Shown: piece after piece, positions 1-8,788 of the stretch
How the letters are laid out: each line of letters begins with the position of its first letter
How positions within the stretch are numbered: the stretch's first letter is position 1
Assembly (NCBI RefSeq): GCF_000974685.2
Contig: NZ_AP018738.1
Span: 992,001 to 1,056,000, forward strand
Length of the DNA stretch: 64,000 bases
Reading direction: 5' to 3'
Origin: Ferriphaselus amnicola
GTDB lineage: Bacteria; Pseudomonadota; Gammaproteobacteria; Burkholderiales; Gallionellaceae
Translations under genes and position numbers: made by a program
The notes under the pieces: model-generated
Databases searched by the model: none
Seen by the model: the letters and a program-made list of their open reading frames with translations, nothing else
Told to the model about the DNA's origin: nothing

Positions 1-136
1 GGCCGCCCCGCTGGATGTGGCGCGTCAAACGCTATCTGCGCTGGAAGCCGGACAAGTCGAAGTGCTGGCGGATGATTTGAGTCGCGGCGTGAAGCAGGGG
101 CTATCGGCTGGCGCATATTTGGGGCAGGCAGGCTAA
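1..136 (+). CDS. C-terminal end of a short-chain dehydrogenase (partial)
   Basis: An open frame runs in from the left edge (first full codon at base 2) and stops with TAA at 134-136. The visible 44 residues end in LSRGVKQGLSAGAYLGQAG and resemble the last helix of SDR-family oxidoreductases, which often end in a DxxSRxVKxGL-type segment. The Rossmann fold and catalytic Tyr/Lys lie outside the window, so substrate cannot be judged. Codon use and composition match the core genes, unlike the A+T-richer hydrolase gene that follows. Confidence 0.6.
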   Translation, partial: AAPLDVARQTLSALEAGQVEVLADDLSRGVKQGLSAGAYLGQAG

Positions 137-191
137 GGCTTCGCGGCTCTCAAAAATTTAAAACAAACTCATACCCACAATGGAGAATCAC

Positions 192-1133
192 ATGAACATA
201 AGTAAAAAATCTCACCTAAAAAATATTTTGCTGTCGATGGTTGCCGCGCTAGCAATTAACCAAAGCGCATTGGCAGGAAATATTGATTACACCACGACCC
301 CAAATCATTACCTGTCAGTTGAGGGTAGCAAATATGCTTACCGCACACTGGGCGAATCAAATGGCAAACCGGCACTTGTGCTGTTTCAACATTTCACCGG
401 GACGATGGATGACTGGGACTCTGCGCTGATCAATCGCCTTGCAAACAAACGTCAGCTTTACATTTTTGACAATGCGGGCGTGGGGGCTACGGAAGGCACT
501 GCCCCGGATAACATTCCGGCAATGGCAAAAAATGCAGAGAAATTTATTGATGCTTTAAAGCTGAAGAAAGTCGACATTCTCGGATTTTCCATGGGCGGCA
601 GTATCGGTCAGCAAGTATTGCTTGATCGCCCCGACCTAGTGAGAAAAGCCATTTTGGTTGGCACCGCACCGCAAGGTTACACAAGCGAAGGCGGCAAGGA
701 ATTACCGGTAGTGATGGAAGAAGCATTCAAAAAAGCGGGCGAAGCAAAAACACATCCCAAGGTATTTTTATTCTTTACAGAAACAAGTGAAGGACAAGCT
801 GCCGCCACCGAATTCCTGTAAAGAATAAGCAATCACACTGTGGATGCAGAGAAACCAACCTCAGAAGCCACAACCAATGCGCAAGCCACGGCGATTGTCA
901 CTTGGGGAAGAATGCCGAGTAATCTGGCAGCACTTGAAAAGGTAAAGCAACCCGTTTTGCTGGTGAATGGTAGCAATGACGTTATGGCACCAACCAGCAT
1001 GTCGTTCGAGTTATTCAAGCACTTTCAAAATGCACAGTTGAGCCTTTATCCAAACTCCGGTCATGGTGCGTTGTTCCAATACAATGACTTGTTTGTATCT
1101 CAGGTAGACACCTTCTTGGATGCTGCGCATTAA
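192..1133 (+). pseudogene. Alpha/beta hydrolase, interrupted by an in-frame TAA
   Basis: The ATG at 192 is the best start because GGAG sits 6 bases upstream; an upstream in-frame ATG at 180 lacks a site. The product begins with a signal peptide (charged start, hydrophobic stretch, ending near SALAG), then an alpha/beta hydrolase fold with the nucleophile elbow GFSMGGS. A TAA at 819-821 stops the frame after residue 209. The SAME frame then continues without any shift from 822 to 1133 and holds the remaining hydrolase core: the acid region NGSNDVMAP and the catalytic His in NSGHGALF. One base change would restore the whole protein. As written, the catalytic Ser is separated from the Asp and His, so the first product should be inactive. 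A GTG at 840 could start the tail, but no ribosome site supports it. Composition is visibly A+T-richer than the neighbours. Confidence 0.8.
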
Positions 1134-1233
1134 GTAGAGGTTCAACTAAGCGCGCGCCCTCGGAATCTTGAAGTGGCGCGCACCAATATCAAGACATCTC
1201 GAAACGAGATTCAATATTTCAGAGGAAAGTTCC

Positions 1234-1713
1234 ATGATGGAAGGAAATGACGGTGACCTGCTTTATCTGGACGATATTCAAGTCGGCCAAAAATTCGGCA
1301 GCGCCAACTACACCGTGGACGAAGCTCAAATCAAAGCATTTGCCAGTCAGTTCGACCCGCAACCTTTTCACCTTGATGATCACGCTGCCCGGGACACGTT
1401 GTTTGGCGGGCTTGCCGCCAGCGGCTGGCATACCGCCGCCATCACCATGCGCTTAATCGTGACCAGCAGCGCGCGCTTTGCAGGCGGTATCATCGGAGCC
1501 GGTTGCGAAATCAGTTGGCCCATTCCCACACGCCCCGGGGATGTTCTGAGTGTTGAAAGTGAAGTGTTAAGTGTGTCGGCATCACGCTCTCGTTCCGAGC
1601 TCGGCATTGTGACCATTCGCAACAAGACGCACAATCAAGTAGGTGAGGTCGTGCAGGTGATGACAGCCAAGCTAGTGGTTTCTCGAAGGCCTGTTGCGAG
1701 CGCCAAGAGTTAA
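1234..1713 (+). CDS. MaoC-like (hotdog fold) dehydratase family protein
   Basis: 159 residues. The ATG at 1234 has AGAGGA seven bases upstream and is preferred to the TTG at 1168, which would add a stretch with no family likeness. The sequence has the MaoC/R-hydratase pattern: an N-terminal LDDIQVGQKFGSANYTV segment, then the hydratase motif with FDPQPFHLDDHAA followed by LFGGLAASGWHTAAITMRL. The Asp and His of that motif are the expected catalytic pair in enoyl-CoA hydratases of this fold. The family acts on CoA or ACP thioesters, but the exact substrate is not readable. It stands alone between the broken hydrolase and draT. Confidence 0.8.
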   Translation: MMEGNDGDLLYLDDIQVGQKFGSANYTVDEAQIKAFASQFDPQPFHLDDHAARDTLFGGLAASGWHTAAITMRLIVTSSARFAGGIIGAGCEISWPIPTRPGDVLSVESEVLSVSASRSRSELGIVTIRNKTHNQVGEVVQVMTAKLVVSRRPVASAKS

Positions 1714-1741
1714 TGTAGACGCTCGGATAACTGCGGCGTAA

Positions 1742-2602
1742 TCAATACGCCGCAATACTCACCTCATACAGTCCGCCGATCACCGTGTACTCATCTTCTC
1801 CCTGCAACATCCCCGGCAGTAATTTCGTATAACAGAAAACTTTTGATAGAGGCACGCGTGTGGTGAGCAGATGGTCGCCGAATTCATCGGCACGTTCGCG
1901 GTTGGCGGTGAATGAGTTAAGACTATTCAAGAGGACCACGCGCCGTTTTTTATCCAGAGTCAGTAAGGTTTCATGCTCATCCATCCGGTTCACGCCCCGA
2001 TACAGGGTGAGGTGATGCTGGCTGGGATATTGGCGAGCTAGCTCGTACTGGCAATAACTGTAAAGTAGGTCGAGCTGGGATTCTAGGCTGTTGGTTCCAT
2101 ATAGCGCAGCGGCACGCATTTCCAGATAGCCGCGGTAAGCATCCCCAGAAAAGTCGCGTATCACGCCGCCGTGATGGCGTGGCAACAGCCCAAAGCGTGA
2201 CTCCACCCAGCCCTTTAAGGCAGCACCTTCCCGCCCATCTGCATCAAAACTCCAACCGCGCATCAAACGTAGGTAGTCAGCCTTCTGACGGCTAGTCGTA
2301 GTCAGCGCGGAGTAGCCAGCTTGCTCGGGCTGCTCCAACCAGAAGGCCGCATTCATGTGCAAGTTAAATGCGTGGGCGCGCTCTCGTGCATCGGGCAATT
2401 TATCTAGCAAGCCAAACAGGCCGTGATGAAACTCCGCAACGCCATCAAGGTACAGCGGGGCGGGGTCATGCTGGAAGCTCAGGCTGCCAAGGATAGTGGC
2501 GGGTAGGTTGCAACGATTGATGGGGAGCCGCGAGCTGCGTGGCAGAGTAGGGCAGGGCGTTGTCGCCACTCCTACAAAGGCGGGGGATTTGTTATGTTCC
2601 AC
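1742..2602 (-). CDS. draT: NAD+-dinitrogenase-reductase ADP-ribosyltransferase (DraT)
   Basis: 286 residues from the GTG at 2602. DraT transfers ADP-ribose from NAD+ to a conserved arginine of NifH, switching nitrogenase off when ammonium rises or energy falls. Family features seen are the N-terminal LPINRCNLPATILGSLSFQ block, the LTLYRGVNRMDEHE segment and the VLLNSLNSFTANRERADEFG segment (the STS-like and Glu regions of ADP-ribosyltransferases). It is divergent from nifH, whose product keeps the target Arg101. The start is uncertain: the first 25 or so codons have no family likeness, carry a GTAG-headed REP-like sequence, and no good ribosome site precedes GTG 2602; GTG 2569 is an alternative. 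The removing enzyme DraG is not in this window. Confidence 0.9.
   Translation of the reverse strand: MEHNKSPAFVGVATTPCPTLPRSSRLPINRCNLPATILGSLSFQHDPAPLYLDGVAEFHHGLFGLLDKLPDARERAHAFNLHMNAAFWLEQPEQAGYSALTTTSRQKADYLRLMRGWSFDADGREGAALKGWVESRFGLLPRHHGGVIRDFSGDAYRGYLEMRAAALYGTNSLESQLDLLYSYCQYELARQYPSQHHLTLYRGVNRMDEHETLLTLDKKRRVVLLNSLNSFTANRERADEFGDHLLTTRVPLSKVFCYTKLLPGMLQGEDEYTVIGGLYEVSIAAY
2561..2576 (+). promoter_or_regulatory. Candidate NifA upstream activator sequence
   Basis: The exact pattern TGT-N10-ACA is present (TGT 2561-2563, ACA 2574-2576), about 100 bases upstream of the nifH -24/-12 element, a usual distance for NifA sites. It falls inside the 5' part of draT and inside a REP-like sequence, so chance occurrence cannot be excluded. 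No other exact TGT-N10-ACA was found between it and the promoter. Confidence 0.45.
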
Positions 2603-2673
2603 TGCTGTTAGTGTGGCTTTATGTTGGTGGTTGAATCAATTAAATACAAAGGGTTAGTGTTTTTTTGTGTAGG

Positions 2674-2688
2674 TGGCACAGTGTTTGC
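2674..2688 (+). promoter_or_regulatory. Sigma54 (-24/-12) promoter of nifH
   Basis: TGGCAC-AGTGT-TTGC at 2674-2688 matches the RpoN consensus TGGCAC-N5-TTGC at every defined base. The invariant GG (2675-2676) and GC (2687-2688) are correctly spaced. It lies 68 bases before the nifH ATG, leaving a normal leader. It implies NifA-dependent transcription of the nifHDK operon. Confidence 0.92.
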
Positions 2689-2737
2689 GATGTTAAGAGT
2701 GCGAGCGACAGTTTTTTCAATCGCACCTTCATTTTGA

Positions 2738-3628
<891 letters not shown>

Positions 3629-3644
3629 TAGAGGTGGTCGGGTT

Positions 3645-3656
3645 GGCCGCAAGGCC
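3645..3656 (+). other. Hairpin in the nifH-nifD gap
   Basis: GGCC-GCAA-GGCC, a short stem capped by a GNRA tetraloop, 17 bases after the nifH stop. A second weak stem GCGG-N5-CCGC follows near 3688-3700. No T-run follows, so it is not a classical terminator. Such elements often protect the 3' end of an abundant nifH message; that role is inferred. Confidence 0.4.
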
Positions 3657-3763
3657 GCTCGATAAGTCTGTAAATGACGTTGGGTATGCGGTTAATCCGC
3701 GTACCTGACCCACTCAAACCCTGACGGACTCCACATATTGGTGGGTCATTAAAGGAGAATGAA

Positions 3764-5239
3764 ATGACAACACTGACACGCGAAGAAACCGAAGCGCTGA
3801 TTCAAGAAGTGCTTGAGGTTTATCCAGAGAAAGCAAGAAAAGACCGCGAAAAACACCTCGCCGTCAACGATCAATCTATCGAACAGTCCAAGAAGTGCAT
3901 CACCTCCAATCGCAAATCGTTGCCGGGTGTGATGACCATTCGCGGTTGCGCATACGCTGGTTCTAAGGGCGTGGTGTGGGGCCCGATCAAGGACATGATC
4001 CACATTTCACACGGCCCGGTCGGCTGCGGTCAGTATTCCCGCGCCGGTCGCCGTAACTACTACGTCGGTACCACTGGCGTGAACACATTCGGCACGATGA
4101 ACTTCACTTCCGACTTCCAGGAAAAGGACATCGTGTTTGGCGGCGACAAGAAGCTCGCCAAACTGATCGGCGAGATCGAACTACTGTTCCCGCTGAACAA
4201 GGGTATCTCCGTGCAATCCGAGTGCCCGATCGGTCTAATCGGTGACGATATCGAAGCGGTTTCCAAGAAAGCGGCCAAAGAGATCGACAAGCCTGTCGTT
4301 CCAGTGCGCTGCGAAGGTTTCCGTGGTGTGTCGCAATCTCTTGGTCACCACATCGCTAACGACGCGATCCGTGATTGGGTCTTGCCACGTCGCGAAGGCA
4401 AGCCATTCGAAGGTACACCGTATGACGTAGCTGTCATCGGCGACTACAACATCGGCGGCGACGCATGGTCTTCTCGTATCTTGTTGGAAGAGATGGGTCT
4501 GCGCGTGGTTGCGCAATGGTCCGGCGACGGCACCATCGCTGAGATGGAGAAGACACCTTACGTCAAGGTCAACCTGATCCACTGCTACCGTTCGATGAAC
4601 TATATCGCGCGCCACATGGAAGAGAAGTACAACATCCCTTGGATGGAATACAACTTCTTCGGCCCCACCAAAGTCGCTGAATCGCTGCGTGCCATCGCTG
4701 CACTGTTCGACGACAAGATCAAAGAAGGTGCCGAGCGCGTCATCGCCAAGTATCAACCTTTGATGCAAGCCGTGATCGACAAGTACAAGCCACGTTTGCA
4801 AGGCAAGCGCGTCATGTTGTACGTGGGTGGTCTGCGTCCGCGTCACGTCATCGGTGCTTACGAAGACTTGGGTATGGAAGTGGTCGGTACCGGTTACGAG
4901 TTCGGTCACAACGACGACTACGACCGCACCATCAAAGACATGGGCAATGCAACCTTGCTGTATGACGATGTCACCGGCTTCGAATTCGAAGAGTTCGTGA
5001 AGAAGGTCAAGCCCGACCTGGTCGGCTCCGGCATCAAGGAAAAGTTCATCTTCCAAAAGATGGGCGTTCCTTTCCGCCAGATGCACAGCTGGGATTATTC
5101 CGGCCCGTACCACGGTTATGACGGCTTTGCCATCTTCGCCCGCGATATGGACATGACTTTGAACAATCCGTGCTGGAGCAAGATCACCGCACCGTGGTTG
5201 AAAAAAGCTGAGCCGGAAGCGTTGAAAGAAGCAGCGTAA
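3764..5239 (+). CDS. nifD: Nitrogenase molybdenum-iron protein alpha chain
   Basis: 491 residues. With NifK it forms the alpha2beta2 dinitrogenase that holds FeMo-cofactor and reduces N2. P-cluster ligands are at Cys62 (RGCAYAG), Cys88 (PVGCGQYSR) and Cys154 ([11 protein letters not shown]). The cofactor ligands are the Cys of IHCYRSMNY (about residue 274) and the His of [15 protein letters not shown] near residue 440. The start is fixed by AAAGGAG 6 bases before ATG 3764. The gap to nifH is 135 bases with hairpins but no promoter match, so it is read as one transcript with nifH. It is Mo-type: no anfG/vnfG reading frame follows. Confidence 0.98.
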   Translation: MTTLTREETEALIQEVLEVYPEKARKDREKHLAVNDQSIEQSKKCITSNRKSLPGVMTIRGCAYAGSKGVVWGPIKDMIHISHGPVGCGQYSRAGRRNYYVGTTGVNTFGTMNFTSDFQEKDIVFGGDKKLAKLIGEIELLFPLNKGISVQSECPIGLIGDDIEAVSKKAAKEIDKPVVPVRCEGFRGVSQSLGHHIANDAIRDWVLPRREGKPFEGTPYDVAVIGDYNIGGDAWSSRILLEEMGLRVVAQWSGDGTIAEMEKTPYVKVNLIHCYRSMNYIARHMEEKYNIPWMEYNFFGPTKVAESLRAIAALFDDKIKEGAERVIAKYQPLMQAVIDKYKPRLQGKRVMLYVGGLRPRHVIGAYEDLGMEVVGTGYEFGHNDDYDRTIKDMGNATLLYDDVTGFEFEEFVKKVKPDLVGSGIKEKFIFQKMGVPFRQMHSWDYSGPYHGYDGFAIFARDMDMTLNNPCWSKITAPWLKKAEPEALKEAA

Positions 5240-5248
5240 GCAACATGG

Positions 5249-5267
5249 GGGCGACCTCGTGTCGCCC
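5249..5267 (+). other. Hairpin in the nifD-nifK gap
   Basis: GGGCGAC (5249-5255), loop CTCGT, GTCGCCC (5261-5267): a 7-bp perfect stem in the 82-base gap between nifD and nifK. It is not followed by a T-run, so it probably acts in mRNA processing or stability rather than termination (inference). Confidence 0.4.
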
Positions 5268-5321
5268 ATCATCAAACTATGCCGGCATCTGCATATGAGC
5301 AGTGCGGCTAAGGAGATAGAT

Positions 5322-6890
5322 ATGCAACAAGTTGACGACATCAAGCCTTGTTATCCATTGTTCCGTCAGGACGAATACAAGGAATCCATAGGTAACAAAC
5401 AAGACCAGTTCGAAGAGCGCCATGAATCTGCCAAGGTTCAGGACACCTTCGAGTGGACGACCACGATGGAATATCGTGAGTTGAACTTCAAGCGTGAAGC
5501 GTTGACCGTGAATCCGGCCAAGGCCTGCCAACCTCTGGGCGCGGTACTGTGCGCGCTGGGCTTTGAAAAGACTATGCCGTATGTGCACGGTTCGCAGGGC
5601 TGTGTGGCTTACTTCCGTACCTACTTCAACCGTCACTTCCGCGAGCCTATCTCGTGCGTTTCCGACTCGATGACTGAAGACGCAGCTGTGTTCGGTGGTC
5701 AGAAGAACATGATCGATGGTCTGGAAAATGCCAAGGCGATCTACAAGCCAGAAATGATCGCGGTCTCCACCACCTGTATGGCCGAAGTGATCGGTGATGA
5801 CTTGAACGCCTTCATCCGTAACACCAAGAAGGCGGGCAACATCCCTGAAGATTTTCCAACTCCGTTTGCTCACACACCATCGTTCGTGGGTTCGCATGTT
5901 ACGGGTTGGGACAATATGTTCGAGGGAGTGATGCGTTACTTCACGCTGAACACCATGGAAGACAAGGTGCCCGGCAAGAACGGCAAGATCAACATCGTTC
6001 CCGGTTTCGAGACTTACTTGGGTAACTACCGCGTCATCCATCGCATGCTGGACGAGATGGGCGTTGCACACACCATGCTGAGCGACCCGACCGAAGTGCT
6101 GGATACTCCAGCGGACGGCCAGTTCCGTATGTATGCAGGCGGCACGACGCAAGACGAAGTGAAGGATGCAGCTAACGCTACCACCACCTTCTTGCTGCAA
6201 CCGATGCAACTGGAGAAGACCAAGAAGTACGTTGACCTCACTTGGAAGCACGAAGTACCGAAGCTGAACATTCCGATGGGTCTGGAGTGGACCGACGAAT
6301 GGCTGATGAAAGTTTCTGAAGTCACTGGCAAGCCTATTCCAGCCTCGCTGGTCAAGGAACGCGGCCGTTTCGTGGACATGATGACCGACAGCCACACTTG
6401 GCTGCACGGCAAGAAGATCAGCCTGTACGGTGATCCTGACTTCACGCTGGGCATGACCAAGTTCCTGACTGAACTGGGTATCGAACCGCTGCACGTGCTG
6501 TGCAACAACGGCAGCAAGAAGTGGACGAAGGCCATGCAGAAAATGCTGGACGAGACCCCTTACGGCAAGAACACCCAGTTGTTCGCAGGCGCTGACTTGT
6601 GGCACTTCCGTTCGCTGGTGCTGACCGAGAAGCCTGACTTCATGATCGGCAACAGCTACGGCAAGTTCATCCAACGCGATACCTTGCATAAAGGTAAAGA
6701 GTTTGAAGTGCCACTGATCCGTATCGGCTTCCCGATCTTCGACCGTCACCACCTGCATCGCGCCACCACCTTGGGCTATGAAGGTGCCATGCAAATGCTC
6801 ACCACACTGACTAACGCAGTGCTGGAGCGTCTGGATGATGAGACTCGCGGCATGGGAACCACCGACTACAACCACGACCTAGTACGTTAA
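5322..6890 (+). CDS. nifK: Nitrogenase molybdenum-iron protein beta chain
   Basis: 522 residues from ATG 5322, chosen because AGGAG stands 6 bases upstream and because DDIKPCYPLFRQDEY is the usual NifK N-terminus; an earlier in-frame start at 5259 would run through the intergenic hairpin. P-cluster Cys residues are visible in PAKACQPLGA, HGSQGCVAYFR and TTCMAEVIGDD. The C-terminal half holds the FGDPDFTLG-like segment (YGDPDFTLGMTKFL) and GNSYGKFIQRDT. It pairs with NifD. The gene after it is nifT. Confidence 0.98.
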   Translation: MQQVDDIKPCYPLFRQDEYKESIGNKQDQFEERHESAKVQDTFEWTTTMEYRELNFKREALTVNPAKACQPLGAVLCALGFEKTMPYVHGSQGCVAYFRTYFNRHFREPISCVSDSMTEDAAVFGGQKNMIDGLENAKAIYKPEMIAVSTTCMAEVIGDDLNAFIRNTKKAGNIPEDFPTPFAHTPSFVGSHVTGWDNMFEGVMRYFTLNTMEDKVPGKNGKINIVPGFETYLGNYRVIHRMLDEMGVAHTMLSDPTEVLDTPADGQFRMYAGGTTQDEVKDAANATTTFLLQPMQLEKTKKYVDLTWKHEVPKLNIPMGLEWTDEWLMKVSEVTGKPIPASLVKERGRFVDMMTDSHTWLHGKKISLYGDPDFTLGMTKFLTELGIEPLHVLCNNGSKKWTKAMQKMLDETPYGKNTQLFAGADLWHFRSLVLTEKPDFMIGNSYGKFIQRDTLHKGKEFEVPLIRIGFPIFDRHHLHRATTLGYEGAMQMLTTLTNAVLERLDDETRGMGTTDYNHDLVR

Positions 6891-6895
6891 GGCAG

Positions 6896-6979
6896 GACTG
6901 AGTAGCGAGAACTGAGCGCTGAGTGGGTATGGCAGTTTTACTCAGCACTCAGAACTTATCGCTCAGTACTGAAACTCAA
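6896..6979. repeat. Imperfect inverted repeat of ACTCAGCACTCAG type
   Basis: Between nifK and nifT a left arm rich in ACTGAG/GCTGAGT (about 6896-6923) pairs imperfectly with a right arm beginning ACTCAGCACTCAG (6940-6972); about 20 of 28 positions can pair. The same ACTCAGCACTCAG word recurs inside the murU gene at 49804-49830, so it is a dispersed repeat of this genome and not nif-specific. No T-run follows it. Confidence 0.55.
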
Positions 6980-6988
6980 GGAGTTGCA

Positions 6989-7213
6989 ATGGCAAACATC
7001 ATGATCCAGCGCGGCAGCAAGACAGAGTATGTGTTCTATCTGCCTAAGCGCGACCTCGAGGACGACATTGTTTCGATGGAGTTCAACACCCCAGAGAAGT
7101 GGGGTGGCGAGATCAAGCTGAACAACGGCGGTTGCTATTACATCGAGCCGCAGCCTGCGCCAGCTAGATTGCCGATCTCCTTGCGTGCTAAGCGTCTGGA
7201 TGCGGCGGAATGA
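6989..7213 (+). CDS. nifT: NifT/FixU family protein
   Basis: 74 residues from ATG 6989, which has AAGGAG before it; an upstream start at 6923 would translate the repeat. The sequence has the NifT pattern: MIQRG near the start, a YVPKRDLE-like YLPKRDLEDDIVSMEF centre and the conserved WGGEIKLNNGGCYYIEP. NifT follows nifK in many diazotrophs; its exact role is unknown and mutants in other species fix nitrogen normally. The short C-terminal RLPISLRAKRLD part is also typical. Confidence 0.93.
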   Translation: MANIMIQRGSKTEYVFYLPKRDLEDDIVSMEFNTPEKWGGEIKLNNGGCYYIEPQPAPARLPISLRAKRLDAAE

Positions 7214-7231
7214 AAATGAAACAGTCAAGTT

Positions 7232-7316
7232 GGAAGGTGGAAGAGGCAAGGGTGACTGCGGTTATGGGTTTCCTCTTGAGTACCTCAGGTGCGCTCCTTG
7301 TACCTTGCACCTTTCC
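7232..7316. repeat. Decayed inverted repeat between nifT and the ferredoxin gene
   Basis: A purine-rich arm at 7232-7251 (GGAAGGTGG...GCAAGG) pairs imperfectly with a pyrimidine-rich arm at about 7296-7316 (CCTTGTACCTTGCACC...). It fills most of the 124-base gap. It resembles small dispersed hairpin repeats; function unknown. Confidence 0.35.
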
Positions 7317-7337
7317 CTGACCTAAAGGAGAACTATC

Positions 7338-7538
7338 ATGGCAATGAAAATCCTCACCGACTTGTGCACTTCTTGTGGTGACTGCGAACCGGAGTGCCCA
7401 ACCGCCTCCATCAGCACCAAGAAAGGCATGTACTTCATCAGCGCGAATGATTGCACTGAATGTGAAGGCGAGTATTCCAAGCCGCAATGTGTGAAGGTCT
7501 GCCCGATCAAGGGCTGCATCGTTCAACTGGCTGCATAG
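7338..7538 (+). CDS. fdxN: nif-associated 2[4Fe-4S] ferredoxin
   Basis: 66 residues. Two cluster motifs are readable: Cys10, 13, 16, 20 (CX2CX2CX3CP) and Cys39, 42, 51, 55 (CX2CX8CX3CP). The eight-residue insert in the second motif marks the Alvin-type bacterial ferredoxins that travel with nif clusters. It sits between nifT and nifY under the same promoter. It probably delivers low-potential electrons to NifH or to cofactor assembly. Which nif ferredoxin (FdxN or another) it matches was judged by eye, so the symbol is tentative. Confidence 0.85.
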   Translation: MAMKILTDLCTSCGDCEPECPTASISTKKGMYFISANDCTECEGEYSKPQCVKVCPIKGCIVQLAA

Positions 7539-7544
7539 CAACTC

Positions 7545-7574
7545 TGATCGCCTTTCGTGACCGAAAGGCGATCA
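7545..7574 (+). other. Perfect 13-bp hairpin between ferredoxin gene and nifY
   Basis: TGATCGCCTTTCG (7545-7557), loop TGAC, CGAAAGGCGATCA (7562-7574). The stem is perfect but is followed by CCCAAC rather than a T-run, so full termination is unlikely. It starts seven bases after the ferredoxin stop and may stabilise the upstream message or act as a partial attenuator before nifY. Confidence 0.55.
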
Positions 7575-7598
7575 CCCAACAATAGATGAGGAATCCGT

Positions 7599-8306
7599 AT
7601 GACTAACGGCATCATCACCAAAACTGCCGCTCTGCGCATCGCGCTGGCCGCTCGTACCTTATCCGAGGTGAACATGGGCGGGTTAGTGGCCAAGCTGGGC
7701 GACCATCTGGGCTTGCCCATCACCGAAGACAAACTTGCCAAAGTCACTGTAGCTGATATCAAGCTCATTCTATCTGGCGAAGAGACGGTCGATCCTGATG
7801 TCGATGGTGCAACGATCAAGCTGGCGGTGCGCCACCTGTGGGGGCAGAGCAATGAGGCAGATAACTTGCCCGAGTTGGACAGCTACACGGAAGGCGACCT
7901 TCCCGGTAGTCTGCGCGTTGCTGTCGCTTCCAACACCGAAGAGAATCTCGATGGTCACTTTGGCTCCTGCCCACGTTTTCTGATCTATCAAGTAGCGCGT
8001 GAAGAAGTTCGCTTGATCGAGATTAGACCGACCGTCCTCGCTGACGAAGCCGAAGACAAAAATGTCGCTCGTGCAGAGCTCATCAACGACTGCCAGATCG
8101 TCTATGTGCAATCCATCGGTGGCCCAGCAGCAGCTAAAGCAGTGCGTGCCAATGTTCATCCAGTGAAAGTGCCCGAAGGCGGCAAGGTGCGCTACACCTT
8201 ACAACGCCTACAGCGGGTACTGGATGCACCACCGCCTTGGCTGGCCAAGATCCTTGGCGTGGAAGCGAAGTCGCTGAGACAATTTGCCGAGTCAGAAGAT
8301 GAGTAG
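7599..8306 (+). CDS. nifY: Nitrogenase FeMo-cofactor-binding protein, NifY/NafY family
   Basis: 235 residues in two parts. The N-terminal 100 or so match the helical NafY-type domain (ALRIALAARTLSEVNMGGLVAKLGDHLGLPI). The C-terminal half is the NifX/NifY/NafY cofactor-binding fold (LRVAVASNTEENLDGHFGSCPRFLIYQV), whose His in DGHFG corresponds to the FeMo-co-binding His of NafY. These proteins hold FeMo-cofactor or apo-NifDK before insertion. The length and N-terminal domain distinguish it from the shorter NifX. The next gene overlaps its 3' end by 8 bases. Confidence 0.85.
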   Translation: MTNGIITKTAALRIALAARTLSEVNMGGLVAKLGDHLGLPITEDKLAKVTVADIKLILSGEETVDPDVDGATIKLAVRHLWGQSNEADNLPELDSYTEGDLPGSLRVAVASNTEENLDGHFGSCPRFLIYQVAREEVRLIEIRPTVLADEAEDKNVARAELINDCQIVYVQSIGGPAAAKAVRANVHPVKVPEGGKVRYTLQRLQRVLDAPPPWLAKILGVEAKSLRQFAESEDE

Positions 8307-8583
8307 CCCGATGATCGTTCCTGAGACACTGGACAGTATCGCGAAGATCGCATCTTCATTTTCGGCGATGAATGACGAGGCGATGGCTCAACTGAAAAGT
8401 CGCTGGCCGGACCTGCGCTTTACCTTCTGCAATGATGACGATATGCCCGCTCGCATGCCGCCAGTGTTGCAGGGCGAATCCTTCAATCTTTACTTAGTGA
8501 GCGGTAGCGAACATTGTCTGAGTTTGACCAACGATCCGCTACAGGCCATTGGCGTGGTGGTGGCGAGCGTAGACGAGTCTTAA
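8299..8583 (+). CDS. Small nif-cluster protein of unknown function
   Basis: 94 residues from ATG 8299, overlapping the nifY stop by 8 bases, which implies translational coupling; an inner ATG at 8311 is possible. The protein is acidic and soluble with no signal, membrane segment or metal-binding cysteine pattern (a single Cys in FCNDDD). It resembles the short uncharacterised proteins that follow nafY/nifY in other betaproteobacterial nif clusters (possibly the DUF6129 family; recalled, not searched). It is the last gene before the terminator, so it belongs to the nif transcript. Confidence 0.7.
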   Translation: MSSPMIVPETLDSIAKIASSFSAMNDEAMAQLKSRWPDLRFTFCNDDDMPARMPPVLQGESFNLYLVSGSEHCLSLTNDPLQAIGVVVASVDES

Positions 8584-8607
8584 TGTATCGCAGACAGAAA
8601 AATAATC

Positions 8608-8631
8608 ACGGGCACGCAAGTGCCCGTTTTA
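8608..8631 (+). terminator. Terminator of the nif operon
   Basis: ACGGGCAC (8608-8615), GCAA loop, GTGCCCGT (8620-8627) followed by TTTATTT. An 8-bp GC-rich stem with a GNRA loop and a T-rich tail, 25 bases after the last nif stop. Confidence 0.9.
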
Positions 8632-8788
8632 TTTGGTAGGTGATTGTCGTGTTTCTCACGCACCAAATTGTGAGTCGAGCATAAGTCGAGTGCAAGCTCC
8701 CAATTTTTATAGTTTGTACTACTTCAATTATTCAATGGCTTATGTGGTTAAGTTGAAAGAATTCAAAAGTGGTATTACTCTTGCTTAC

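Noticed and set aside
819-821. Selenocysteine or programmed recoding at the hydrolase stop
   Set aside because: The codon is TAA, which does not encode selenocysteine, and no recoding structure was seen; a simple nonsense change explains it.
5277-6875. Long open frame (532 codons) on the minus strand opposite nifK, with similar ones opposite nifD and nifH
   Set aside because: It mirrors the codon pattern of a certain gene, has no family likeness or ribosome site, and such antisense frames occur across this G+C-rich sequence.
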